Origin: JAVBLU01 sp031553225
GTDB taxonomy: Bacteria > Bacillota > Clostridia > Christensenellales > UBA1750
NCBI GenBank assembly: GCA_031553225.1
Contig: JAVBLU010000011.1
Span: forward strand, 1 to 64,000
Length of the DNA: 64,000 nucleotides
Direction: 5' to 3'
The notes under the pieces were generated by a model that made no database searches, was not told the DNA's origin, and saw only the letters and a list, made by a program, of their open reading frames with translations. The first letter of the stretch is position 1. The number at the start of each line of letters is the position of its first letter. Below are positions 24,481-34,301 of the stretch, one piece after another. The position numbers and the translations under genes were made by a program.

Positions 24481-25323
24481 ATGGCACTGCTTACATGCGC
24501 TGCAATCGGCATCATCGCCCACAAGCTGTTGCCGGAGATCGTGCGGGCAGCGGCCGTGGCGGCCGACGCGGTCAGCCAGGCCGGCGGGCGCGCGCTGCTG
24601 CCCAAGGCCCTTGCGGATATGGCGGGCCTTCCGGCGTGCGAGGATGTGTTTGGCCAGGCGGACGCGCTTGTGGCGCTGGGCGGAGACGGCACGTTTTTGC
24701 ACGCGCAGGAGCAGGCGGCCGTGCGCGGCCTTCCCGTGCTGTGCGTACACTTCGGGCGGCTTGGTTTTTTGTCGGAGGTGAGCAGCGGGGAGCTGCCCTC
24801 GGCCATCGTGCGGCTGATGCGCGGCGAGTTTGCGCGCGAGGAACGCATGATGCTGGAGTGCGCGTACGAAGGCATGCGGCGCATCGCCCTAAACGACGTC
24901 ATCCTCAGCCGGATGGCGGTGCAGGGCGTTATGCGCCTTTCCCTAAACGTGGACGGAAAACCCATGGACCGTTACGCCGCGGACGGAGTGGTCGTCGCGA
25001 CGCCTACGGGCTCGACGGCGTACGCGCTGTCGGCAGGCGGGCCGATTGTGGGGCAAAACCTGCCGTGCATCGTGCTGTGCCCCATCTGCGCACACACCTT
25101 GCGCGCGCGTGCAACCGTGCTCTCGCCGGACTCGGCGATCGACCTGCGCATTGAGTCGGACGAGCCGGGGCACCTGGTCGCCGACGGCGCGTGCGTGTGC
25201 GACATCGCGCCCGGCAAGCCGGTCATCATCCGCCGCGCGCAGGAGAGGGCGGTGTTCGTGCGCCTGCACGAGCGCGATTTCTACGCTCACCTGCACAGGA
25301 AGCTCATCGAGTGGAGCTCGTGA
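24481..25323 (+). CDS. nadK: NAD kinase
   Basis: A 280-residue kinase making NADP from NAD. Motifs: VALGGDGTFLHA (GGDGT), the LND catalytic region at RIALNDVILSR, and ADGVVVATPTGSTAYALSAGGPI. Start ATG 24481 is the only canonical start at the domain edge, but GAGGTG ends one base before it, which is unusually close; a CTG at 24487 would give normal spacing. The gene heads nadK-argR-recN under its own promoter. Confidence 0.95.
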   Translation: MALLTCAAIGIIAHKLLPEIVRAAAVAADAVSQAGGRALLPKALADMAGLPACEDVFGQADALVALGGDGTFLHAQEQAAVRGLPVLCVHFGRLGFLSEVSSGELPSAIVRLMRGEFAREERMMLECAYEGMRRIALNDVILSRMAVQGVMRLSLNVDGKPMDRYAADGVVVATPTGSTAYALSAGGPIVGQNLPCIVLCPICAHTLRARATVLSPDSAIDLRIESDEPGHLVADGACVCDIAPGKPVIIRRAQERAVFVRLHERDFYAHLHRKLIEWSS

Positions 25324-25380
25324 AGCCCGCCCCGAAACGGCCGCTCACCAGCCCGCACGCTTCAAAGGAGGCAGAGCATA

Positions 25381-25830
25381 TTGAAGTTGCTACGCCACGC
25401 CGCCATTCTGGAGATTATCCAGCAGCAGGAGATTGAGACGCAGGAACAGCTGGCCGCCGCGCTGTGCGCGCGGGGTTTTCAGGTGACGCAGGCGACCGTG
25501 TCGCGCGATATCAAGGATTTGCGGCTGCTCAAGGTGCTCACGGGGCGGGGCGGCTATCGCTACGCCATCGCCGAAAAGGCCGACGCGTGGCTTTCCGAGC
25601 GGCTCATCCGCATCTTTACCGAGTCGGTGCAGAGCATTCAAAGCGCGGGGAACATCATCGTCATCAAGACGCTCTCGGGCAGCGCGAACGCCGCGGCGGA
25701 GGCCGTGGACGCGCTGCAGTGGGAGGAGATCGTGGGGTCCATCGCCGGCGACAACACGATCTTTCTGGCCGTCCCCACGCCCGAAGTCGCACAGGAGACC
25801 GTCGTGCGGCTGCGCACGCTCATCAAGTAG
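25381..25830 (+). CDS. argR: Arginine repressor ArgR/AhrC
   Basis: A 149-residue regulator. The N-terminal winged helix reads LRHAAILEIIQQQEIETQEQ with TQATVSRDIKDLRLLKV as recognition region; the C-terminal oligomerisation domain has the arginine-binding GSIAGDNTIFLAV. The start is TTG 25381 behind AAAGGAGG. It should bind, with arginine, the operators found upstream of argG and argC in this window. Its place between nadK and recN is standard in Bacillota. Confidence 0.95.
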   Translation: MKLLRHAAILEIIQQQEIETQEQLAAALCARGFQVTQATVSRDIKDLRLLKVLTGRGGYRYAIAEKADAWLSERLIRIFTESVQSIQSAGNIIVIKTLSGSANAAAEAVDALQWEEIVGSIAGDNTIFLAVPTPEVAQETVVRLRTLIK

Positions 25831-25833
25831 GCC

Positions 25834-27564
25834 ATGCTGCTGGAGCTGTACTTAACGAACGTCGCCCTCATCGAATCGCTCCGGCTTACCCTGCGGCCGG
25901 GGCTGACCACCGTGACGGGCGAGACGGGCGCGGGCAAGTCGATTTTGGTGGACGGCGTGTCGCTGGTGCTGGGCGGCCGCGCGGACAGAACGCTCATCCG
26001 CACGGGCGAAGACTTCGCCCGCGTGGAGGCGCTCTTTGACGTGCAGGGCAACGAGCGCGCGCAGAAGGCGCTCGACGCCCTGCAGCTTTCCTGCGAGGAA
26101 GGCGTGCTGCCCCTCAGCCGCGAACTGACCGCTTCGGGCCGCAGCGTGTGCCGCGCGTGCGGCCAAATCGTCACCCTCGCGCAGCTGCGCGGCCTGTGTG
26201 CGGCGCTGGTTGACCTGCATGGCCAGCACGAGCACCAGTTTTTGCTGGACGAGGCCCGCCACTGCGCCTACCTGGACGCCTTTGGCGGCGAGGAGCTGCT
26301 GTTGGCGCTTCGGGAGGTGGAGGGCGCCTTTGAAGCGTTTACCGCCGCGCGGATGGCTTTGGAACGGTCCTTTTCCTCCCCGCAGGAGCGCGCGCGGCGC
26401 GCGGACATGCTGCAGTTTCAGCTGGCCGACATCGACGAGGTGAAGCCAAAGCCCGGCGAGGACGAGGACTTGCAGCAGCAGCGCGCGCTCATGCGCAGCG
26501 CCGGAAAGATCGCCCAGGGCGTGGCGGACGCGGTGCGGCATTTGAGCCAGGGCGATGGCCGCTCGCTGCCCGCGACGGATGCGCTGCACTCCGCCGCGCG
26601 CGCGCTGGAGCCGCTCATCGCCCTGAACGAGGAGTTTTCCGCCGCGCACGAACGCGTGATGGACGCCTACTATGCCGCGCAGGACGCCGCGGAGATCGTT
26701 TCCTCCTTGCAGAGCGCGGGCGTGTTCGACGAGCGTGCGCTGGAGCGCGCGGAGGAGCGGCTGGACGCGCTGCAGCGTCTGAAGCGCAAATATGGGGCGA
26801 CGCTTCAGGCCGTGATCGCCTACCGCGCCGCCGCGCAAGCGGAGCTGGAGGAGCTGCGCGACAGCGAAGGCGCCATGGAGCGCCTGCGCCAGGAGAAGGA
26901 CGCCGCGTGGCGCGCCATGTCAGCCGCGTGCACAAAGCTCAGCGCCCTGCGCGCCGCCAGCGCCAGCGCCTTTTCCGCCGCGCTGGAGGTTGAGCTGCGC
27001 GCGCTGGGCATGCCCAAGGCGCGCGTGGGCGTATCCGTTACGGCCCCGGAGGGCGAGGAAGCGCGTCAACGCGCCGCTACGGCGGCCGGCGTGGACAGCG
27101 TGGCCTTCCTGTTCACGCCCAACCCGGGCGAGCCCCTAAAACCTCTGGCAAAAATCGCCTCGGGCGGGGAAATGTCGCGCGTGATGCTCGCGCTCAAGGC
27201 GATCGGCGCGCAAAAAAACGATGTGCCCACCCTGATTTTCGACGAGATCGACGTAGGCATATCCGGCCACATGGCCCAGGTCGTTGGAGAAAAGATGGCT
27301 TCATTGGCCAAAACGCGGCAAATCCTGTGCGTGACGCATCTGCCTCAGATCGCCGCTTTGGGCGATGAGCACCTGCTCATCGAAAAGAGCGTCGACGGAG
27401 CGCGCACGCGCACCTCGCTCACCTCATTGCACGGTCACGCTCGCGCCGAGGCCCTCGCGCGGATGCTTGGCGGCGCGGCGGAATCCTCCGCGTCCGCCCT
27501 GGAGCACGCAAAAGCCATGCTCGACGCCGCGGCGCCTCTGCGCTCGCAAGCGCACAAACCATAG
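25834..27564 (+). CDS. recN: DNA repair protein RecN
   Basis: A 576-residue SMC-like ATPase. Walker A GETGAGKSI is near residue 30, a long coiled coil spans the middle, and the C-terminal half has the ABC signature region IASGGEMSRVMLALK and Walker B TLIFDEIDVGISG. It acts early in double-strand break repair. It starts three bases after the argR stop with no clear ribosome site, so translational coupling is likely. No LexA box is visible upstream. Confidence 0.96.
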   Translation: MLLELYLTNVALIESLRLTLRPGLTTVTGETGAGKSILVDGVSLVLGGRADRTLIRTGEDFARVEALFDVQGNERAQKALDALQLSCEEGVLPLSRELTASGRSVCRACGQIVTLAQLRGLCAALVDLHGQHEHQFLLDEARHCAYLDAFGGEELLLALREVEGAFEAFTAARMALERSFSSPQERARRADMLQFQLADIDEVKPKPGEDEDLQQQRALMRSAGKIAQGVADAVRHLSQGDGRSLPATDALHSAARALEPLIALNEEFSAAHERVMDAYYAAQDAAEIVSSLQSAGVFDERALERAEERLDALQRLKRKYGATLQAVIAYRAAAQAELEELRDSEGAMERLRQEKDAAWRAMSAACTKLSALRAASASAFSAALEVELRALGMPKARVGVSVTAPEGEEARQRAATAAGVDSVAFLFTPNPGEPLKPLAKIASGGEMSRVMLALKAIGAQKNDVPTLIFDEIDVGISGHMAQVVGEKMASLAKTRQILCVTHLPQIAALGDEHLLIEKSVDGARTRTSLTSLHGHARAEALARMLGGAAESSASALEHAKAMLDAAAPLRSQAHKP

Positions 27565-27646
27565 CGCCCGCGCCGCGGCCCCGCCCGGGGCGGGCATCAG
27601 CCGGGCAACCGCGGTGTCCGATCGCGCAGATTGCGACGGCAAATGA

Positions 27647-27678
27647 AAACCCCTGCGGCACATGCGCTGCAGGGGTTT
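27647..27678. terminator. Bidirectional terminator between recN and rex
   Basis: AAACCCCTGC (27647-27656) pairs perfectly with GCAGGGGTTT (27669-27678). On the minus strand TTTTC follows the stem; on the plus strand the T-run is short. It lies between the convergent recN and rex genes. Confidence 0.75.
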
Positions 27679-27718
27679 ATGTGCGATGCCGGAATGAGGC
27701 GCGCCGGGCGCCGTCCGC

Positions 27719-28354
27719 TCATTTTTCGGCGGCGTTCATGCGGAAGAGCAGCACGAGGAGGGAATCGAGCATGTGGACGTTGACGACGTGCACATGGGGC
27801 GGAACCTGCAGATCGACGGGCGCGAAGTTCCAAAGAGCGGTGATGCCCGCGTCAATGAGCAGATTGGCCGTGTCCTGAGCAACGGGCGCGGGCACGGCGA
27901 CGATGGCGATATCGACGCCCCCGTGCGCGAGGTGAGCGGTGAGTTCCTCGATGGGCTTTACGACGATGCCGCCGATGTTCTGTTCCACCACGCGGGGGGA
28001 GGTGTCGAAGGCCGCAACGATGTGCAGGCCCAGCTCGGCGAAATGCGCGTACTTGATGAGTGCCTGCCCGATGTTGCCCGCGCCGACGAGGATAAGGGAG
28101 AAGGAACGGCCAAGGCCCAGCAGCTCGGCGATGCGGTCGCGCAGCTCGTCGGTGTTGTAGCCGTAGCCCTGCTGGCCAACGCCGCCAAAGGAATTGAAAT
28201 CCTGCCGAATCTGCGAGGCCGTAAGGCCCATCAGCTTGGCCAGCTCCTGCGAGGAGATGCGGCGTGTGCCCAGGCGGCACAGATCGCACAGATAACGGTG
28301 ATAGCCGGGCAACCGGCGAACGACTGCTTCTGGCAAGCTCTTCTTGATTTGCAT
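27719..28354 (-). CDS. rex: Redox-sensing transcriptional repressor Rex
   Basis: A 211-residue NADH/NAD sensor. N-terminal winged helix (RRLPGYHRYLCDLC, TASQIRQDFNSFGG) and Rossmann domain ILVGAGNIGQAL, ending in a domain-swap helix (HMLDSLLVLLFRMN). It represses fermentation and redox genes until NADH accumulates. Start ATG 28354 with GGGGGCGG just upstream; TTG 28372 is less likely and would lie in the operator. Confidence 0.95.
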   Translation of the reverse strand: MQIKKSLPEAVVRRLPGYHRYLCDLCRLGTRRISSQELAKLMGLTASQIRQDFNSFGGVGQQGYGYNTDELRDRIAELLGLGRSFSLILVGAGNIGQALIKYAHFAELGLHIVAAFDTSPRVVEQNIGGIVVKPIEELTAHLAHGGVDIAIVAVPAPVAQDTANLLIDAGITALWNFAPVDLQVPPHVHVVNVHMLDSLLVLLFRMNAAEK

Positions 28355-28372
28355 GTCCGCCCCCAAAATCAA

Positions 28373-28421
28373 TTGTTAAAAAGTTCACATACAGTATACC
28401 ACCGTTCTGGAGACGGCGCAA
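28373..28421 (-). promoter_or_regulatory. rex promoter with a Rex operator
   Basis: On the minus strand TTGCGC (28416-28421), 17 bp, TATACT (28393-28398). Immediately downstream at 28373-28390 is TTGTTAAAAAGTTCACAT read on the plus strand, which matches the clostridial Rex consensus TTGTTAA-N4-TTAACAA at all but two positions. It covers the start-site region, so rex is probably autorepressed. Confidence 0.75.
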
Positions 28422-28511
28422 GCACAGCCTTCGTTCAATAATACCTCGCATGACAAAATGTATCAAAATTAGCGCTGCTTCCAGTAAAAACTACAATTTC
28501 TTGTGGGGGAC

Positions 28512-28540
28512 TTGCAATTACTGCCAACATATAGTATACT
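28512..28540 (+). promoter_or_regulatory. Promoter of the small protein gene at 28608
   Basis: TTGCAA (28512-28517), 17 bp, TATACT (28535-28540). It is divergent from the rex promoter and leaves a leader of about 60 bases. Confidence 0.75.
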
Positions 28541-28607
28541 TTGCAACAAACGACCACGGTCTGTACATGTCTGCTCTTTCACGTCATGGTGCCGGAGGGA
28601 TGCTGCC

Positions 28608-28817
28608 ATGAAAAATGTGGCCCAGGCCATCTATGAACGGCTGGCGGCGCATGAGGTCTACTATCGGGACGTTGCGCGCGGGGTAAGCATCAGCCGCGAG
28701 CAGTTTGTGGAGCGGCTGAACCGGGGAGATTACCCGTCGGGGCGGGTGGAGCTGCTGGGCAGCGCACAGGCGCTCATCAGCCAGCAAAACCAGCGCGGGC
28801 GCGGCCGGTTGTTCTAA
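28608..28817 (+). CDS. Small orphan protein, possibly DNA-binding
   Basis: A 69-residue protein I do not recognise. It is mostly helical: VAQAIYERLAAHEVYYRDVA, then SISREQFVERLNRGDYPSGR, then LLGSAQALISQQ. The second segment has the rhythm of a truncated helix-turn-helix, with basic residues at the end (NQRGRGRLF). It has its own promoter, a GGAGGG ribosome site and a terminator 70 bases downstream, so it is a real single-gene unit. Divergent from rex. Confidence 0.7.
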   Translation: MKNVAQAIYERLAAHEVYYRDVARGVSISREQFVERLNRGDYPSGRVELLGSAQALISQQNQRGRGRLF

Positions 28818-28887
28818 ACGACGGTTCAATGCAAAAGCCATGCAACAAACATGGCGAGGTTTTTTACCCCACAAAACGAGGCGAGAG

Positions 28888-28907
28888 CGCGGCGGAGGCC
28901 GCTTTTT
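28888..28907 (+). terminator. Terminator of the small protein gene
   Basis: GCGGC-GGAG-GCCGC followed by six T (28902-28907). Confidence 0.75.
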
Positions 28908-28925
28908 TCATGCCCAAGCGCGGGC

Positions 28926-28948
28926 AAAAAACCCGCCCAATGGGCGGG
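28926..28948 (-). terminator. Terminator of the argG-argH unit
   Basis: On the minus strand the stem CCCGCCC-ATT-GGGCGGG is followed by TTTTTT. It lies 130 bases past the argH stop. The gap 28949-29077 contains no supported gene. Confidence 0.85.
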
Positions 28949-29077
28949 CAGACGATAAATGAGGCGCTGAAAGCGAGCGCGCAGGCCCGGCTCGTTAAAA
29001 GCCCGTTCAACCGTGCCAGGCCAAAGGTCACGCACAGGCACGCGGCGCACGCACGGGGCGCAAGGCTGTGAGCGGCG

Positions 29078-30454
<1,377 letters not shown>

Positions 30455-30592
30455 GCGCATGCTCCCTTTCCTGCCGGGGCCCCGCGGCGCTGTGGCCGCA
30501 GGGCCCCCGGGTACCCGTTATCAGCAAGCCGTTGCGGCGTCCCCAGAAAGACGCTTCCCACGACAGCGGCCGTTCATCAAATCCTGCGTAAA

Positions 30593-30608
30593 ATGCCCGC
30601 ACGGGCAT
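30593..30608 (-). terminator. Small hairpin between argG and argH (possible attenuator)
   Basis: On the minus strand ATGCCC-GTGC-GGGCAT is followed by TTTT. The stem is only six base pairs, so it may weaken rather than stop transcription. The rest of the argG-argH gap shows no gene. Confidence 0.4.
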
Positions 30609-30673
30609 GTGTATTGAAGTTTATCGCTTCCTTCGTGAAGGAAAGGGGTTACCGAAGGGCGCTCCCTCGCCGG

Positions 30674-31888
30674 CTACGCCTTGTCCCACCCGCGCTCGGC
30701 CATGGCGCGCACCTTCAGGGGCAGCCCGAAGCAGTTGATGAAGCCGCCGGCGTCCTTGTGGTCGTACAGCGCGCCGGAATCGCCGAAGGTGGCGATGTCG
30801 GGGTTGTACAGCGTGTAAGGCGACTTGACGCCCGCAGGGGTCAGGTTGCCCTTGTACAGCTTCAGGCGGGACACGCCGGTAACGGTCTTCTGCGTCTCGT
30901 CCACAAAGGCCGAGATCGCCGCGCGCAGGGGGGTGTACCAGCAGCCGTCGTACACCAGCTCGGCAAAGCGCAGGGCCACCTGCTGCTTGTAGTGCAGCGT
31001 AGCGCGGTCCAGCGTCAGGGACTCGATTTCCCCGTGCGCCGCGTACAGAATCGCTCCGCCCGGCGTTTCGTACACGCCGCGCGACTTGATGCCCACAAGA
31101 CGGTTTTCCACCATGTCGCACACGCCGATGCCGTGTTTGGCGCCGATCTGGTTGAGCGCCTCGATGAGCTCAATGGGGGCGAGCTTTTTGCCGTTCACGG
31201 ACACGGGCACGCCCTTTTCAAACCCAACCTCCACGTACTCGGCCTGGTCGGGCGCCTTGTCCGGCGTGTTGCACACCAGCAGCAGATCGTCCTTGGGCTC
31301 GGTCCACGGATCCTCCAGGTCCGCGCCTTCGTGGGAGAGGTGCCACAGGTTGCGGTCCATGGAATAGGGACGCTTTTTCGGAATGGGCGTGGGGATACCG
31401 CGCGCGCTTAAGTAATCGATGGCGTCCTCGCGGGACTTGATGTCCCACAGCCGCCAGGGCGCAATGATCTCCAGCTCGGGCATCAGCGCCTTCACGGTCA
31501 GCTCGAAGCGCACCTGATCGTTTCCCTTGCCGGTAGCGCCGTGGCACACGGCCATAGCGCCCTCCTGCTTGGCGATTGCGCACAAATGCTTGGCGATGAC
31601 CGGCCGCGCGAAGGACGTGCCCAGCAGGTACTTGCCCTCGTACACGGCCCCGGCCTTCAGGGTCGGCCAAATGAAGTCCGTGATGAACTCCTCGCGCATG
31701 TCGATGATGTGGATCTTGGACGCGCCGGTCTTGATGGCCTTTTCATTCAGCGGCGCAAGTTCCTCGCCCTGGCCCACATCGGCCGCCATGGCGATAACCT
31801 CGCAGTCGTAGTTCTCCTTCAGCCACGGGATAATCACCGTGGTGTCCAGCCCGCCCGAGTACGCCAGTACGATCTTCTTCTTTGCCAT
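30674..31888 (-). CDS. argG: Argininosuccinate synthase
   Basis: A 404-residue ATP-dependent ligase joining citrulline and aspartate. N-terminal P-loop-like AYSGGLDTTVIIPWL, then GHGATGKGNDQVRFEL-type segment (CHGATGKGNDQVRFEL), HLSHEGADLEDPW and a C-terminal oligomerisation helix. ATG 31888 follows AAGGAGGCC. It is the first gene of the minus-strand arginine unit, under a promoter with an ArgR-type operator. Confidence 0.97.
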   Translation of the reverse strand: MAKKKIVLAYSGGLDTTVIIPWLKENYDCEVIAMAADVGQGEELAPLNEKAIKTGASKIHIIDMREEFITDFIWPTLKAGAVYEGKYLLGTSFARPVIAKHLCAIAKQEGAMAVCHGATGKGNDQVRFELTVKALMPELEIIAPWRLWDIKSREDAIDYLSARGIPTPIPKKRPYSMDRNLWHLSHEGADLEDPWTEPKDDLLLVCNTPDKAPDQAEYVEVGFEKGVPVSVNGKKLAPIELIEALNQIGAKHGIGVCDMVENRLVGIKSRGVYETPGGAILYAAHGEIESLTLDRATLHYKQQVALRFAELVYDGCWYTPLRAAISAFVDETQKTVTGVSRLKLYKGNLTPAGVKSPYTLYNPDIATFGDSGALYDHKDAGGFINCFGLPLKVRAMAERGWDKA

Positions 31889-31923
31889 CTTCCATGGCCT
31901 CCTTACAAATGGGTTATTGAATT

Positions 31924-31956
31924 ATTATACGAGATATCGCATAAAAATGCAATACC
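31924..31956 (-). promoter_or_regulatory. argG promoter overlapped by an ArgR operator
   Basis: On the minus strand TTGCAT (31947-31952), 17 bp, TATAAT (31924-31929). The plus strand reads ATAAAAATGCAAT, matching the core of the Bacillus AhrC box. The whole 33-bp module is the same as the argC one at 28 of 33 positions with identical spacing. Confidence 0.85.
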
Positions 31957-31980
31957 TATGCCCGCGGAAATTCTCGCGGC

Positions 31981-32030
31981 TTGACAAGCGCACGGGAATG
32001 AGATAAACTACAAGACCAGAACAATAGTGC
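31981..32030 (+). promoter_or_regulatory. ruvC promoter with possible weak LexA box
   Basis: TTGACA (31981-31986), 17 bp, TAAACT (32004-32009). At the expected start site, 32019-32030 reads GAACAATAGTGC, one mismatch from GAAC-N4-GTTC, so SOS control of ruvCAB is possible. Confidence 0.7.
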
Positions 32031-32048
32031 GTGTTGCGGGGTGCTTGA

Positions 32049-32546
32049 TTGGTTATTCTGGGGCTGGACCCGGGGCTTGCGCGGCTTGGGTGGGGCGCGG
32101 TGCGCCTGCAGGGCGGCGCGCTTTCGTGTTTGTCCTTCGGGGTGATCGAGACGCCCGCCCGCGCGGCCATGCCGCTTCGGCTGCGCACGCTGTACGACGG
32201 GGTTCGCTCTCTCATCGACGTATACAGCCCGGACGAGGTGGCGGTTGAGGAGCTTTTCTTCAGCAAGAACATTACCACAGGCATCGCCGTGGGTCAAGCG
32301 CGGGGCGTGGCGCTGCTCGCCTGCGTGCAGCATTCGGACGCTGTATATGAATACACGCCCATGCAGGTGAAGCAGGCCGTCACCGGCCAGGGCAAGGCCG
32401 GCAAGGAGCAGGTGGGGCAGATGGTGCGTTTGATCCTGTCCCTGCCCGCGCCGCCCCAGCCGGACGACGCAGCCGACGCTCTGGCCGTGGCCATCTGCCA
32501 CGCCAACTCGCGCGCGCTGGCGCCGCGGCAGCTGGGCGCGCGGTAG
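32049..32546 (+). CDS. ruvC: Holliday junction resolvase RuvC
   Basis: A 165-residue RNase-H-fold endonuclease. Catalytic acidic residues are in GLDPGLARLGWG, AVEELFF and DDAADALAVAICH. It cuts Holliday junctions in the RuvABC resolvasome. The start is TTG 32049 behind GGGGTG. First gene of ruvC-ruvA-ruvB-miaA. Confidence 0.95.
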   Translation: MVILGLDPGLARLGWGAVRLQGGALSCLSFGVIETPARAAMPLRLRTLYDGVRSLIDVYSPDEVAVEELFFSKNITTGIAVGQARGVALLACVQHSDAVYEYTPMQVKQAVTGQGKAGKEQVGQMVRLILSLPAPPQPDDAADALAVAICHANSRALAPRQLGAR

Positions 32547-32659
32547 GATGAAAGCGGCGCCGGCGGCCTGCCGGAGTGCCGAAACCGGGGCAATGCGCCG
32601 GCACAGGCGCCGCCGGGCCCATAGGAAGCCGCAGGGCGCGGCGGCAGGGGGTTGAAAGG

Positions 32660-33253
32660 ATGATCGCTTCTCTTGAGGGGCGCGTGGCCGACCGGCGCGA
32701 GGGCGCGCTCGTCGTCGAGTGCGGGGGCGTGGGCTTTTTGGTCAACTGCACGCCCGGCACTGTGGCCGGTGCCGGAGAGCGCTGCCGCGTGTACACGCAC
32801 CTGGTTGTGCGTGAGGACGCCATGGAGCTCTTCGGCTTTCTCACGCGCGAGGAAGAGGAGATGTTCGGCCGCTTAACGACGGTCACGGGCATCGGGCCGC
32901 GCGTGGCCGTGGGCATTCTGTCGGGGCTTTCGGTGCGCGATCTTCAGCTGGCGGTGGTGACGGGCGACGAAAAGACGCTCACGCGCGCGCCGGGCGTAGG
33001 CAAGAAGCTCGCACAGCGCTTGATCCTTGAGCTGCGCGGCAAGATCGGCAGCGGGGAGCTCACGGCGTCCGGCGGCAGCGCGCCGCTCGCCGCGCTGGGT
33101 TCAGGGCCGGAAGGGGAGGCGCTGGAGGCGCTGATGGCCCTTGGCTACACGGGTGCGGAGGCGGCCGCAGCGCTGGACAAGGCCCGCGGCCAGACGGACG
33201 ACCCCGCGGAGCTCACGCGCCTTGCGCTTCGGGCCATGGCGGGCAGGAGGTGA
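32660..33253 (+). CDS. ruvA: Holliday junction branch migration protein RuvA
   Basis: A 197-residue protein: N-terminal OB fold (MIASLEGRVADRREGALVVECGG begins the family), helix-hairpin-helix repeats (LTTVTGIGPRVAVGILSG, RAPGVGKKLAQRLILELRGK) and a C-terminal UBA-like domain that contacts RuvB (EALMALGYTGAEAAAALD). ATG 32660 follows GAAAGGATG-type spacing. The ruvB gene starts four bases after its stop. Confidence 0.95.
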   Translation: MIASLEGRVADRREGALVVECGGVGFLVNCTPGTVAGAGERCRVYTHLVVREDAMELFGFLTREEEEMFGRLTTVTGIGPRVAVGILSGLSVRDLQLAVVTGDEKTLTRAPGVGKKLAQRLILELRGKIGSGELTASGGSAPLAALGSGPEGEALEALMALGYTGAEAAAALDKARGQTDDPAELTRLALRAMAGRR

Positions 33254-33257
33254 GCCT

Positions 33258-34301
33258 ATGGACGAGCAGGACGAGAGGATGATCTCCGCGCGCTCCCTTC
33301 CCGAGGACGAGGACTCCTCGCTTCGGCCGCGCACCCTGCGCGAGTACTTTGGCCAAACCGACGTGAAAGACTCCCTTACGGTGTACATACAGGCGGCCCT
33401 GCAGCGCCGCGAGCCGCTGGATCACATGCTGTTATACGGCCCGCCGGGCCTTGGCAAAACAACGCTGGCGTGCATTGTGGCGCAGGAGATGGGCCAGCAG
33501 ATTCGCGTGACGAGCGGCCCGGCCATCGAGCGGCCGGGCGATCTGGCCGCCATTTTAACCAACCTGCAGCCGGGCGACGTGCTCTTCATCGACGAGATCC
33601 ACCGCCTGCCCCGCACGGTGGAGGAGATCCTGTATCCGGCCATGGAGGACTATGCCCTGGACATCATGATCGGCAAGGGCCCGTCGGCGCGATCCATGCG
33701 CGTGAACCTTCCGCACTTTACCCTGGTGGGAGCCACCACGCGGGCAGGCCTGCTCACCAACCCTCTGCGCGACCGCTTCGGCATCATCTACCGCCTGCAG
33801 CTGTATACCCCCGAAGAGCTTTGCCAGGTGGTGCGCCGCTCGGCGGGCATCTTGGGTATATCCGTGGACGAGGCGGGCGCGATGGAGATCGCCCGCCGCG
33901 CGCGCGGCACGCCCCGCATCGCCAACCGCATGCTGCGGCGCGTGCGCGATTTTGCCCAGGTGCGCGCCGGCGGCCAGGTGACCCGGCCCGTGGCGCGCGA
34001 GGCGCTGGCCATGCTGGCCGTGGACGAGCTGGGGCTGGACTATGTGGACCGCAGCGTGCTGTCGGCCATGATGACCAAGTTCGGCGGCGGGCCGGTGGGG
34101 CTGGATACGCTGGCGGCCTCCACGGGCGAGGACGCCGGCACGATTGAGGACGTGTACGAGCCGTATCTTCTGCAGCTGGGCTTTTTGATGCGCACGCCGC
34201 GCGGCCGCGTGGCTACGCGCCTGGCGTACGAGCACATGGGGCTGCCCTACCCGGAGCAGCAGATGGAGGGGCAGCTGCGCATGGCCCTGCCCGAGGAATG
34301 A
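33258..34301 (+). CDS. ruvB: Holliday junction branch migration helicase RuvB
   Basis: A 347-residue AAA+ motor. Walker A YGPPGLGKTTLA, Walker B LFIDEIHRL, the Arg-rich sensor region RDRFGIIYRLQLY, and a C-terminal winged helix (EPYLLQLGFLMRTPRGR). ATG 33258 follows GGAGGTGAGCCT. It overlaps miaA by four bases. Confidence 0.97.
   Translation: MDEQDERMISARSLPEDEDSSLRPRTLREYFGQTDVKDSLTVYIQAALQRREPLDHMLLYGPPGLGKTTLACIVAQEMGQQIRVTSGPAIERPGDLAAILTNLQPGDVLFIDEIHRLPRTVEEILYPAMEDYALDIMIGKGPSARSMRVNLPHFTLVGATTRAGLLTNPLRDRFGIIYRLQLYTPEELCQVVRRSAGILGISVDEAGAMEIARRARGTPRIANRMLRRVRDFAQVRAGGQVTRPVAREALAMLAVDELGLDYVDRSVLSAMMTKFGGGPVGLDTLAASTGEDAGTIEDVYEPYLLQLGFLMRTPRGRVATRLAYEHMGLPYPEQQMEGQLRMALPEE

Noticed and set aside
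28829..29071. 80-codon open frame between the small protein gene and argH
   Set aside because: It runs through two terminator hairpins and has no ribosome site.
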